Below are positions 1 to 11,600 of a stretch of 64,000 nucleotides of DNA, one piece after another; positions within the stretch are counted from its first letter, which is position 1, and each line of letters starts with the position of its first letter. The notes under the pieces were generated by a model. It made no database searches. It was not told the origin of the DNA and was given only the letters and a program-made list of their open reading frames with translations. The DNA comes from Phytoseiulus persimilis (Eukaryota; Arthropoda; Arachnida; Mesostigmata; Phytoseiidae): positions 49,476,001-49,540,000 of the forward strand of contig CM075101.1 of the NCBI GenBank assembly GCA_037576195.1, given 5' to 3'. A program made the position numbers and the translations under genes.

Positions 1-3000
1 ATAAGAATGGGGTCAAGCATTAGCCAATCTTCGAAGCGTCTGGGATGCCATTACTCCGTCATACAGTGCATGTGGAAATCTCCAAAGGAAATTCACGACA
101 ATCGTCCCGCCCAAATAAGCTTCCCAAAGAAAGAATCGTGGCGCCGCCTCTGTGCCCCTGTAACACGGAGTGCACATCGTCGTATCAGTCGTTCATGCAC
201 CAGACTTTGTGGGGCAGAGCGATATCTTTTATCCTCATCATTGTGGCTAGACCAGAGGTATACCACATTTGATCGAAGAATCAGAAGGGGGGAGGGGGAG
301 GAGGGATACACACATATTTTTTTTCCGGTGCTCGATGGGAAAGTCCTCTCGGATGAGATGGGGCTCCCGGGCCGACACCGAGTGCTGTGTTGCTCGCGTC
401 CGATGCGCGGCCAGTGAGGTAATTCCTCGAAAAACCCACCGTTCTCCGCATAACGCTGCCCGGAACGGATGAGCCATTGCTTCAGGCGGTGGGGGCCGAT
501 TGAGTCCAAGAGGAAATCGAGAGGTGATATTATCACCATATCATTACCAATACTTGTGTCTTGGTGACTGAGAACGAGTCCGGGAACTCTTCGATCAGTT
601 TTCATGCTTCCTTCCCCACTCTCCAGCTATTGGGACGTCTGGAAATTATGGAGATCACAGGTTTATCGAGGCTTGATCCAAGTCGACTGAAAACTCAGGC
701 TCGTCGATATGAACGCAGTGCTAAAACCTGTCCCACAGAGCGCCTTGAGTTTTTTCCTTTCGACGCTGAAAGGAGAAGTTATGAGTGTGTAGTGAGCCAA
801 TATTGAGCATGCAGCTAGATACTTTGCCAACCGGATCGATCATTGGTTTCACTGCCGCTCGCTTAGCCGATCCGCAACCGTCGCTGGCTCCTGTTGGCTT
901 GAAGTTGTGAGGAAAGAGAAGGGAGTCTTCCCCTGAGGCGGCTCAGTCTGATAGAGCTCAGTCTAACAGACAGCATGATAGCTTCCGATTTCGAAATTGG
1001 CCCTCTCCACAGACGCTACTGCACGTTCTTGGGGATGATTCAACGTGGATAGTATCTTATGATTTGAAACACAGCCCGGTGATCGCGGATGACCCGAAAC
1101 TTGGCGCTGCATGGCCGACGGCGTTCGGCATACGCCCATTCTTTCACTGCTCTCCAAGAAGGGGCACACTCTGAGTCCTCAGTCGAAGAGCATCGGGAAT
1201 AAACGAATTTCCTCGATGAGCTCATAGGGCGGGGATTGCACGTTCAGATACAGAATCGCTCTACTGCTCTGATGCTCGGGGAGGATCCATTTCCACCTCG
1301 ATTTCCATTTCCAGGCGCCTCGGTGCTCTTTTCCCTTCAAATCCGTCCATCAATCATTTTCGACTGACGAAATGTATTTTCTACGAGGACAGCTGTGTCT
1401 TTCACGATCTCAACACTTCGGTATTCTCGAATCTCCGAAAGATTGATCCCGTTCGCTGAACATGGCCATTAAAGGATTAATTCCGCTCCAAGTATGCGTT
1501 CGTCATGTGAACCGACGAGTTATCCATTCGCACACAGACCAATAAATATGCAAACGGAGAGATCATCGAAGTGGCTGTGCAGCTATTGGGAAGCAAACAA
1601 CGATTTCTCCGTTGTCAGTCGCTCAGTCAAGCGGCATGCATGTTCATACCAAGATCTGAACAATAAATCAACGATTATCACGAGTGCCTGTCAGCGTACG
1701 CGTTCGTCAGCTTGTTTACTTGTTCCTTCGCCAGTTCATGCATTTAACCGTTGCTCGGCCTTGTCCTCCTTGGTCTTCTGCCGGTTTTAATCGTTAAAGA
1801 CGACGGCGCACAACAGGGAGCCATGGAAGCTCAATCAGCATCCTTGTGCCAATCACTGAAATTCAATCGAGTTGCATCCATCCGAGCTTGTTCGAGTTTT
1901 TTGACAGAACAACGCAAAAGTTTATTCGTACATTGATAGAAATGAACTGACTGAATCGAGGACTCGTCAGTTGAAGTTGGAGCTCGTATTTTCTGCGGGG
2001 CAGTGCCTCCTCTCAGGGCAGTGAAACTCTCACGAGAGCCGAAGACGGCGAAACGAACGGAGAGCTCCTTTGTGCGGAAATCGCGAAAACGTCATCCATA
2101 CAACTCAAGTCGGGAGAACTTGAATCAAAAAACGAATGTTGCCAGGAGCAGCAACGTCGTCGCCGTTCGTCGAGATTCAGGCTCCGGTCGTCTTAGCGAT
2201 GACTGATAGTCATTTTCTGCACGATTGCGCACCGAAACTCTTCGCAGAAATTGGTGTCTGTTACGGCTCGGAATCGAACTTGTTGGCTCGTCAAATGCAG
2301 CTCGGATGAGTTCTGCTTGACCAACATAGAATCCTGTAGAAGGTTATCCGATACATGCTCTCCGATTATGTCATGTATCGGCTCAACGCCCCACGAGATC
2401 ACAGAGAGTTTTGCCCTGGTTTTGTTCCGGGAAAACTCTGCCGGCAACTCCAACGGGTTTGAGCAACATTCGATCTCACGCATCGAGTTCCTGAAGACGA
2501 TATCCCTGATTGCGGCAGAAAAGTATGGAAAAGTTTTGAAGAATTTCATCATGCGGAAATGGGCGAGACTCGTTCGATTTCGTATTGACGCTGTCTCGGG
2601 CAAGAGGCCAAATCGAAGTTGGTTGAATCGTTCGATCCGCGTGCACTCATACTAAGAGAATGGCTCCAATCCTCGTTCGGCAGACTCAGGGGTAGCTCAC
2701 GAGAGCAATTGCCGACAATGATCCGCCTCGAAAAGGGGAGAAGCCCCTTCCAGTGCCAGACGGATTTCCAGAGGGAGGTGCCTAGAAGACGAATGATCAT
2801 CAGAGCTTGGAAGTTCAGGCGTTCATCATTTTATAACTCCCGTCTATTCACACAGGGAGATGTATAATTGAGTCTCTGATGGATGAGACTATCAGTTCTC
2901 ATGACAAGAAGGCATAATTCATCCATCTCCCCATTCATCTACCTATTAATCGATGAATGATGATTGATTAATGATGCTTCCTAACTTCCAAGCTCTTATG

Positions 3001-5653
3001 ATCATGATTATCAATTCACGCAGAGTTCGAGAGACCTCTGAGTTCAGAATTTCGTCGAAGAAACCGAGATCACCGATAACGAGTCGCGCAAAGCATTGTA
3101 TATTCAGGACCGGTTCGCCTAGCGTGTGCAAGTGCAAGTGCACTCTGGAGATGGCTGATGAGAGAAACCCTGCACGCATACTCGATGACGGGATTCTCGC
3201 GCGGCCAAACCGGTCAGCACATGTCGGTTGGTCCGGCATTTGCAAGGATGTCGTGACCTCTGTTCAAACGGTCGTTTCTGACATGTCGGAGCATTCGCGG
3301 ATGTCTAAGACGAGCAAAGCTGTATTCGCCAGCCCATCAGCCACCCCAATACGGCATGAGATGTGAAGACCATTAATCTTCTTGAGATGAACCGCTGAAG
3401 GCGGTCGAGGCATCCCAGAGTTGGGCCATCAAGTTGGTACCGGTGGATGAGTTGTAGAGTCCAAGTGAATTCAGGAGGGTTCTGGAGAGGATTTCGAACC
3501 AGACCGGGGTGGTTCCGAGATGACTCGGACACAAATCCGCGAATATACAGGGGATGATACTCCGTTTGTCAGAAAGCGACTGTAAGATAGGTTCCGTAGA
3601 TTTTTTTCTCTTGGAGATTTTCGATGAGTTCGCAGATGAGCTGAAAGTTGCTTAGGGGACGCTCAGGGCATTTTTTGAGGAGAGCTGGACAGTATCCCAG
3701 AGAAGGTCTGCCTGTCATTCTTCCTGAAGGCTCGATATACTGTAAACTATGAGAACGTTTTGAGAAATAATACTATTCAGTGGTTCCGGTAGAGCGTATT
3801 ATAGAACACCACTTTATGGGCCAACCTGTACCAAGCACCCGTGCTCCAACTTTTCGCATCCTTGCGACTCGATGACCATTAGACGACCGACCCCTCTAGC
3901 CCATTGTTCGGTGCTCTTTGGTCCTAACGATTGTTAATGCCATCTAGAATATCGTTCTGATGAAAAGAGTGAGAGTCAGCACAAGGCGCTACTCGGGTGG
4001 AGAGCGGACGACGCGGGCCGCGATGAAGTGGGCAATTCCTGGGAATGCCCTGAAACGGTCCAGAGCTGGAAATGGAGCGCATCAGCTCCGAAACACCGAA
4101 TATCACAGGAGCGTCGAACTCCATTTTTGGAGCCTTTGCGACGAGAAAGCCAATTCACATTGCGAGAACAAGCACGAAAGGGGCCTGCCAGCTTTGTCAT
4201 TGATTCAAACTGATAGACCTTCGCGCGGGAGCCGTGATACTCCGTGATTCTAGAGCGGAGTGGGAGCGGCTCCTTCGCATCGTGATGCGAGGCGGTTGCG
4301 AATCGATCGAGCTTGCGGAATCATCCACGATTGTTCATCCCCAATCTCATCTCAAATTCAGGTAGACCCGATTTCGGTGAAACGCTCGCTTGAACGAGTC
4401 ACCGAATCGTTGTGGTTCTGGCTCTGTGGTACTTCAAGCTTTCACCGCGGGCAGAACTCCCACCAGGAACGTGAAAAATGTGGGCTCTGAATCAGATAAG
4501 TCGTGACTATCGTGAATCAGGAATCTAAGCAAGGGGCACAGAGAGCACGCACGAGACCTATTTGGGAGACTTAGGGAATCGGGCACTGCCAATATCCCAA
4601 CAAATCAGGTTATTATCTGCGATCTCGGTGAGCCAAGGCCCATCTGGCTCATGTACGAACTGCATGCGTATTTCTCCAGATGGTGACGGAAATCGCTCGG
4701 CCTTGACCTGGAAACGCCAGATCTGCGGTGCAAAACTCAATGCACCAGATGGCATTCTGGCTTCTAGAATCGAGCCGATCAAGAATATCTCGATGAAACC
4801 TACTGCGAGTATTCACGAATGAAGCTTCCGCCTTAAGATGAACATATCTAGCTCCAGCATGATCGATTCTCTCCATTCATCGTTCAGAGGACCTCGAGGA
4901 TTCCGTGTAGTTTTCTGGGTCCGTTCGAAAGGACGCCCTCCATCGGGGGTTTCCAGGAGAACCTCCTCTTAATCATCCAACTCTCTCGCTCGTCTGGATT
5001 CCTCGATGCATCGGAAAGGTCTCGCCTACCCCTCATATTCTTCGCTACGTCCTCGCATCATGGACTCATCAGTGTCGGGTTACATATGAATGTGATCGAG
5101 AGAATCGATGTTCGGCACTCGATTGGGTACGTTCAGTGACGTGGCAAGGATTCCCCCTGGGGGCCGGCTGAAAATTTCCTTCGCCGGGGGTTAAACTTGC
5201 TCAGACCCCCTGGCTACGCCAATGGGTATGATAGCCATCGGTTCAGACGAGACTATTCGTCGGGTGGATCTTCTTCTTTTGTCCGAGCAGAGAAGAGTCG
5301 CGACTCCCTCTCAAACTAGGATTGAACTCATCACATCATACCCCGACCAAGAGAATATGAATGCATTCATCTCACGCCCGGATAAAGCGCCGACCCACAT
5401 GGTGGAAGAGTCAAACATCTCGAGAACTTATTTGAATTTGAGCGCGCCATGCAAAATGGCGGTACCCTTCCCAGTTTCTCTCTCAGGTGCTTCTTCTCAC
5501 CCTCAGATTTTGGTGTTTGCGAAGAAGTGACAGACGGGAGAAACCTGCTGATTTCGATGAGAGAACGGGCCTGTCGTACGGTCCTGATGGGGCGACGAAG
5601 TGCGCGGGAGTGTTCGTGTTTCTCAGTGTCGTCGGGCTAAGCTCACATCGAGT
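1..5653. other. 5' flank of DENND5, no gene recognised
   Basis: I see no protein family here on either strand. The open frames are short, or lie opposite one another (for example 134 and 136 codons on the two strands at 2.2-2.65 kb), which is what chance gives at this base composition. The only structure I can point to is the inverted repeat at 2,785-3,012. Part of the stretch next to 5,654 must hold the promoter and 5' UTR of the DENND5 gene, but no TATA box or initiator could be assigned. Confidence 0.5.
2785..3012. repeat. Short foldback (inverted) repeat
   Basis: The segment near 2,791-2,815 (ATGATC..AGAGCTTGGAAGTT) recurs in reverse complement near 2,979-3,008. The arms are about 26 bp with few mismatches, separated by about 170 bp rich in AT and in ATGAT/ATTAAT words. 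This is the shape of a small non-autonomous foldback or MITE insertion. No target-site duplication was identified, so the ends are approximate. Confidence 0.5.
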
Positions 5654-8600
5654 ATGGAGGCCAACGAGCCCCAACACACGGAGACTCGGGCGCTCAGTTC
5701 TGTCATCAACAACAAGCGCCTGGTTGACTATGTTGTAGTGTGCGGGCTCGATCTCAACAGCGGACTAGAACCAGACATCCATCAAGGTAGCACGATGTCT
5801 TGCAGCTTTATGAGCTGCTGCATGCTCGCAGGCTCGGCATCGGTCGAATGCATGCTCGTGTCGGGGGCTGCTTTAGTTTAGCGATGAGTCTCTTACTCGA
5901 GTTGAGGACTGATTGGCGGACTGAGAGGCGCACATTCACATCAGCGGGAGGATTTGATGCAGCCACCTTTCTGTTGCCTTCCATATCATTGCGCCATCCG
6001 GTTGATTCCTTTACTCTCTGAATATCGCTGACGTTCGCTGCTCTCTATCAGCCTGGACGCTCGAGCCGAGCTTCCTCTCTCGGGTCGACATTCAAACGGC
6101 TCAGCCCTAGTGTTCGGGTTTCTGATCGAAGCTCTGGATATGACTTCGTCAGTCAATGAGAGGTTCCACTCTCGACGCATTTATCCCCAGAGCATGCTCC
6201 CCCTGAGAAACTCAGAATCTTTGCGACCGAATTCGTGCATCGAGAATTATAAAAACTTGCTGGGGTTACCTATTCATCGGTGGATGGTCTCCGATGAGAA
6301 GCTATCGAGATGTTGGAAACATCGCTCTCGTCCATAGCTTTCCGAATGCGAGAACCCGTGCAAGATCATGAGGTAGGAACTTCTTTGGAGGGTTACGATG
6401 TGCTGTGTTCGTGTCCTCCTCCGATTTCAAACGCAGACTTTCTCTCTCTTCGGCAAAACAAGAACCCACGACCGGATTATCCCACTTTGTATTAGGCTTT
6501 CAGGGAGCTTATCGTTTTCGACGACCGATATCAGCCTCACGACGAAGTGGCGAGCGAGCCGCTTCTCTTGTTGCCCCATGTTCACAAATTTTTCAAAACA
6601 CTGGTCGGCTGTTTCCATCCGGAACAGGAGGGCTCAGAAAGAGAAGGCGCATGTGAGAACCCGATGATCCGGCCAGCTCAAGTCAGCGTGTTGGATAAGG
6701 TCCAATTTAGTTTCGAGTGAACATATTTTTTCCGCTGCCATAACCCATGAAAATCATGCCTGCGAGACGACATGCGCTGTTCTCCATGTTGGCAGCAGTT
6801 CTGCATGCGTTGCGCCTGAGAATCCGGGGACTTGGAACCGAAGCGATCCACGAGCTGCGTTGTGGTCGAGCATGGGGTAGAAGGCTTCGCAATCGCTAAT
6901 CTTTTGTTTCGTATCGCTCATTATCTGGGAAAACTTGGTGTTCCTATCGACTGTGTCGCGAGCTGCTCGATGGATCAATCATCGTCGACGGTGGATAAGC
7001 TGTCTGGAGCGTCTCTGAAAATGAGACCTGGACGGGAGCGAAGGAGATCGCAGGGATCGAACGTTCAAGTATAATCACTCTAGGGGTGCTTTGTCGATCC
7101 GCCGGGCTCAAACAAGTGGAGTTTCCGGTCGTTCTCCGAGTATCTTGTGGTTTCAGCGACTCCTCCTTCCTGGGGTTCCGTTCATCATACACCGGAAAAA
7201 TGTGCGGTTCTCGTTTGGAGAGAGATTACCTTCGTGTTGACGGTATTCACTTCAATGGTGAAAAGGCGGTGTGCGCCCATCACCGGGAAAACCCATTGCC
7301 GCAGAAACCCACTGCTGCGAAAACGCGGTACCGCGACAGGATCTGGAGCTCGCTCTCAGCTAGCAAAGCTTCTAGGCGAGAACGCGGTCTCCAGCCCCGA
7401 CTATCGCAAACATTTTCGAAGTCCTAGTGGAGAGCATGCGCGGGAAGAATCTGTGTTGTTGAGCCTGATTCTGGCATCAGATATTTATAGCGCCTGTTTA
7501 TCATTATGCGACGCAGAGAAGAAACTTTTTTCCTCGTCGCGCTAATCCGGAGCAATCGATACAGGAGATCAGCCACACGTAACACCGCTTGAGAGATGCT
7601 ACAAGTCGCAGGCCCTTGTTCACTTCCCCGAGAGCGTCGAAGGACACACGTTGGACCCCAGCGCTGTCAATATGGTGAGTCGAAACCTCCTTCTCGATCT
7701 CGTCCGGCACTCTCGGAGGAAACGTCGTGAGGGACGTTCCGAGCGCGTCGTTGGCGTCCGCCAGGGTTTCTCTCGAACATGCCCCCATCTCGACGCCGGT
7801 TCGTTCGAGTTCATGGCTTTACGCTACTCCTCTCGACAACATACGCTCACAGGATGATACTCTCCGCTGTAAACCGTTTTCCTTTGATCGCGCAGCTGTG
7901 CCTTCCTTCCGGCCTGACGTTCTGCACTCAGAAAAAGATGAAAACAATGGACTCAAACTCGTGGTTCCACACCTTTATTGTGACCCGCGAAGATGGTTCA
8001 CGGTCGTATGGTCACGCGCTGCTGTTCTACGAAGAGGTGGGCGATCGGGACATGTGCACGGCACTGCATACGTTACAACAAATGTACCTTGCCGAACTGA
8101 ATGAGAGCCGGGCGCAGAACTCCGGCATTATTTCGCGCAGTTTACCGCGCTCGTTCCGTTTGCTCAGCCCGAAACTTGCCACCAAGAAGGTTCGTACCAT
8201 CCAACCCAGGAGGTCAATCCAATAATTATTGCAGTCACTCCAGCAATGATTGAGAGGCGTTATTCGAATCTGCTCCGAGTCGCTGAGTGGACTATTTCGA
8301 GCCCGACCTCGTGTTGTGAGGTCTGAAGTTCAAATCACACTCTGCCGACTCGAGAAACGCCGGTCGGCGAGCTATATTTACCGATGCTTCCAACGCCGGC
8401 TGAACCTTCTTCAGGTGCACAACGAGCCAACCGGATCGCTCTACGACCTCAACAAGGACACCCTGTACGTGACTAAAGCCATCTGTCTCATTTCATCTGT
8501 GCCCATTGTATCCGTAGCGAAGGTGAGACACCCGCCGATAGCTCCGGTTGACGTCGATATCACGAGGGAAGATCATTGTTCGAGGGAGGTGGAGGACCAT

Positions 8601-11600
8601 AATTATTTCCCGCACCCCAATCATCGTAGAAATGACCCTCATCCAGCGGCAGCGGCTCAACGAACGGCTGCGGGGGACAGAGTTTCGAACCTGGTCTCAC
8701 TACATGCGCACCTTTATTTGCTCGCGCAGGTAATTCTCCAAACACTGTATCGGATGATCACAGCCATCGAATCTCCACCCTTGCCCTACGAATGCTATCT
8801 ATACAATGTCCTGTACGAGCTTCCAATGCCCGATCGAGGCAAAAGCGTTCAACTCTGTTATCTATACGACGAGATCATCTTCCAAATGCCAGGTTTGTGC
8901 TGACCCGATTGAGGGGAGTATTCCCTGAGGAACTCTTGAAGAATATGTAGTGACTCGATATTTCGGGTCGTCGAGATTGCACCGTCCGGAATTTCTTTTC
9001 ACAGGATCGATGGAGCTTCCTCATTTCGACTATCCGTTTCGAGAGTTGATCCTTCTTTTGGGTGTCGACAATCTCCTGCAGCTATTTACAAGCGTTCTCT
9101 TCGAGAATCAGGTTCTGCTCTGCGCGTCAGGTCAGTGGGGAACTGTCTTGCCCATCCGCGCGGAGCTGGTCTACCCAGTCATCCCTCACTCACTCTCGAG
9201 TTTCTTCCTGATTCCAGATTTCTATAAATTGATGTTGGTAGCCGAGTGCGTGACAACCCTGCTATTTCCGTTTCAATGGCAACATGTGTATGTGCCCGTT
9301 CTGCCGGATCAACTCTACGACTTTCTCGACGCTCCGGTCCCATACATCATGGGTCTCTGCACGGCAGGTCATTCGCCTGAAATGCTGGCGAACATCGTAC
9401 CTGGAGAGGTAAGGAAAGCTTTTTGACTCGGAGCTTGATGTGTGAGCCTTTCCGGAAACATAGTAAGCAATGAACTCACGGTACACGTCCGCATGACAGG
9501 CCAACCTCTGTTTGGTCGATCTTGACAACGGATGCGTCAAAGTCCCCGAAGACTTGCCAGCTTTCCCTCACCGACAAGAGCTCGCTCGAGAACTCACTGA
9601 CACTTTCATCAACGTATTCAGACTGCCTTTACCGGACAAAGGTTCAACTTTAGGGTTGGATCGTAAGTTCCTCTTGGAGTGCTCTCATTATGAATTTCTG
9701 CAAAGAATCAGCCGCGACGAGGGCAGAGAACGAAGGAGGACCAACGAACCATGCTGACCGTGTACGGCTCTTCACCCCCCAACAGATGTAGTACCTGTGG
9801 TGGTAGCTCCCACCGACGAGCCGCGGACGCCAGACCGAGACAAAAAACGGAGATCTTCAAAAAAGCATTCATTGCCGTTCCTGGACATTAGCGTTGATAC
9901 GGAGAAACCCAACATAAGAGAGCGCGCATCGTTCTCCGGCATCCTGCCCACTCCGCCGACGCTTTCTCAACACAGTGATGTCTTTCACAAGGTAATATTC
10001 GCGCGCGGTGACCTTCGGCGTCGGTTTCTCAGAACCGACATGCTCCCCCGGGCTTCCTTTTCGTACGTACTCGAACGCTCGAGGGAGTGAGCTGAACTCC
10101 TGTCCTGCTCGCCAGGTTCACGCAAAGGCCAAGAAGGTTGTGGACACGCAAGACAATTTGCGCAAATCACGCAAGAAATCCACTGGAAACACGGACGAGC
10201 ACCTGTTGCTGAAATCACCGGCGATCTGCGGAACGCCCATGAATCCGGCTCTGGAAGATCTTGCCATCAACAATGCCATCCGAGAAATATTCCTGAACAG
10301 GTGAGCTCGTCAAGTGCGCGAGGCTACGAATTCCCCACTCGCTGAACTGAGAAGTGTGATGCAGAGTCGACTTGATGTAATTCAACCGCGGCTTTCTGAC
10401 TCTGCAGATTTCTGTCCATGTTCTGTAACTATGAGCAGTTCGTGGTCCTTCCCACGAACGAGAAGAAGGCAGAAACGTCGCCAAATCTCTCGGATATCGA
10501 GAACTGGCTTGCCAACAGCCGGTAGGTGTCCACGGAACGTGGTTCCTGTAGATGCTCGCGAAGAGCTTCGACACGAATTCCCCTATCACCGAATTCCGCT
10601 TCCGTTGCAGAGAAACGCCGCTGCAGAATTTTGACAAGACATCATTTTTGTCCGACCAACCGCAACAACACTTGGCGTTCCTCTCGAAGTTCATCGAGAC
10701 GCAGATGTTCACCTCTTTCGTCGACGCCAAAATCCTCTACCAAGGTCAACTGGACAACGCGAACGAAGAACACGACGCTCGGAACTCTCGGGAATGTTCC
10801 AATGAGCGCCACGTCCTCATTTTCGACACGAGAATCAACGCGTTCAAAGAGCAGAACGGCGGTGAGATCGACCGCTACATCCGTTGTGGAAACTACTTGC
10901 AATCTTTCAAGCCGATAGAGCTGCGGATGTCGTGCCCCGACATGCTGCTGGGAGCTCCAAAGCGACCTCAGGAAGCGATGGTCTACTCGCAGCATAGACC
11001 CGGAACTTTTCAACACTGGACGTTGAACCGGGGCTACCTCAACGGCACCGGACCGACGGAATACCGTCGCCGCCGGAGCAGTTCAGAACGGGGGGATCGC
11101 GATAGCTTCGACGGCCACCTGACGGCTCACCAGCAGAGGCGGCGATCGTCGAAACAGCGAATCATACAGGACACGCCGTCCGCTGCAGTGATCGCCCAGT
11201 CTAATTGGAAGTTCGTCGAGCAGTTGCTGGCCGAGTGCAAACAGAAGACGAAACGAATGTGTGTTGAGAAGATGGGCCACGCCGAAGCCATCGAGATGGG
11301 TCATAAGAGAGCCAGCGATTCCTGTAAAACGTCCACCATCGAGGAAAACACTCTCATCGGTGCGTTCCGGCCAGTCGGGTCGTTGTCGTCGATAACCTTC
11401 TCGAAGCGAACCTTCCGCTCACTATGACATCCCGAACTTGCGCAGATTTCGCGAAGGGCATAATCACCCGTTTCCTGCTTTCCAGCCGGCCTGTGTGATC
11501 TCTTAGAGCGCATCTGGTCCCACGGTTTGCAGACGAAACAGGGGAAGTCTGCGCTATGGGCCCACCTGCAAAACTTTCTGGAGATCGAAGATGGCAAAAA

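Noticed and set aside
2251-2655. Opposed ORFs of 134 (+) and 136 (-) codons
   Set aside because: Neither matches a family, they mirror each other, and no flanking exons could be joined.
8300-8345. tRNA-like T-arm word (GAAGTTCAAATCAC) inside a DENND5 intron
   Set aside because: No acceptor, D or anticodon arms can be drawn around it. Similar GTTCGAATC-type words elsewhere also failed, so no tRNA gene is called.
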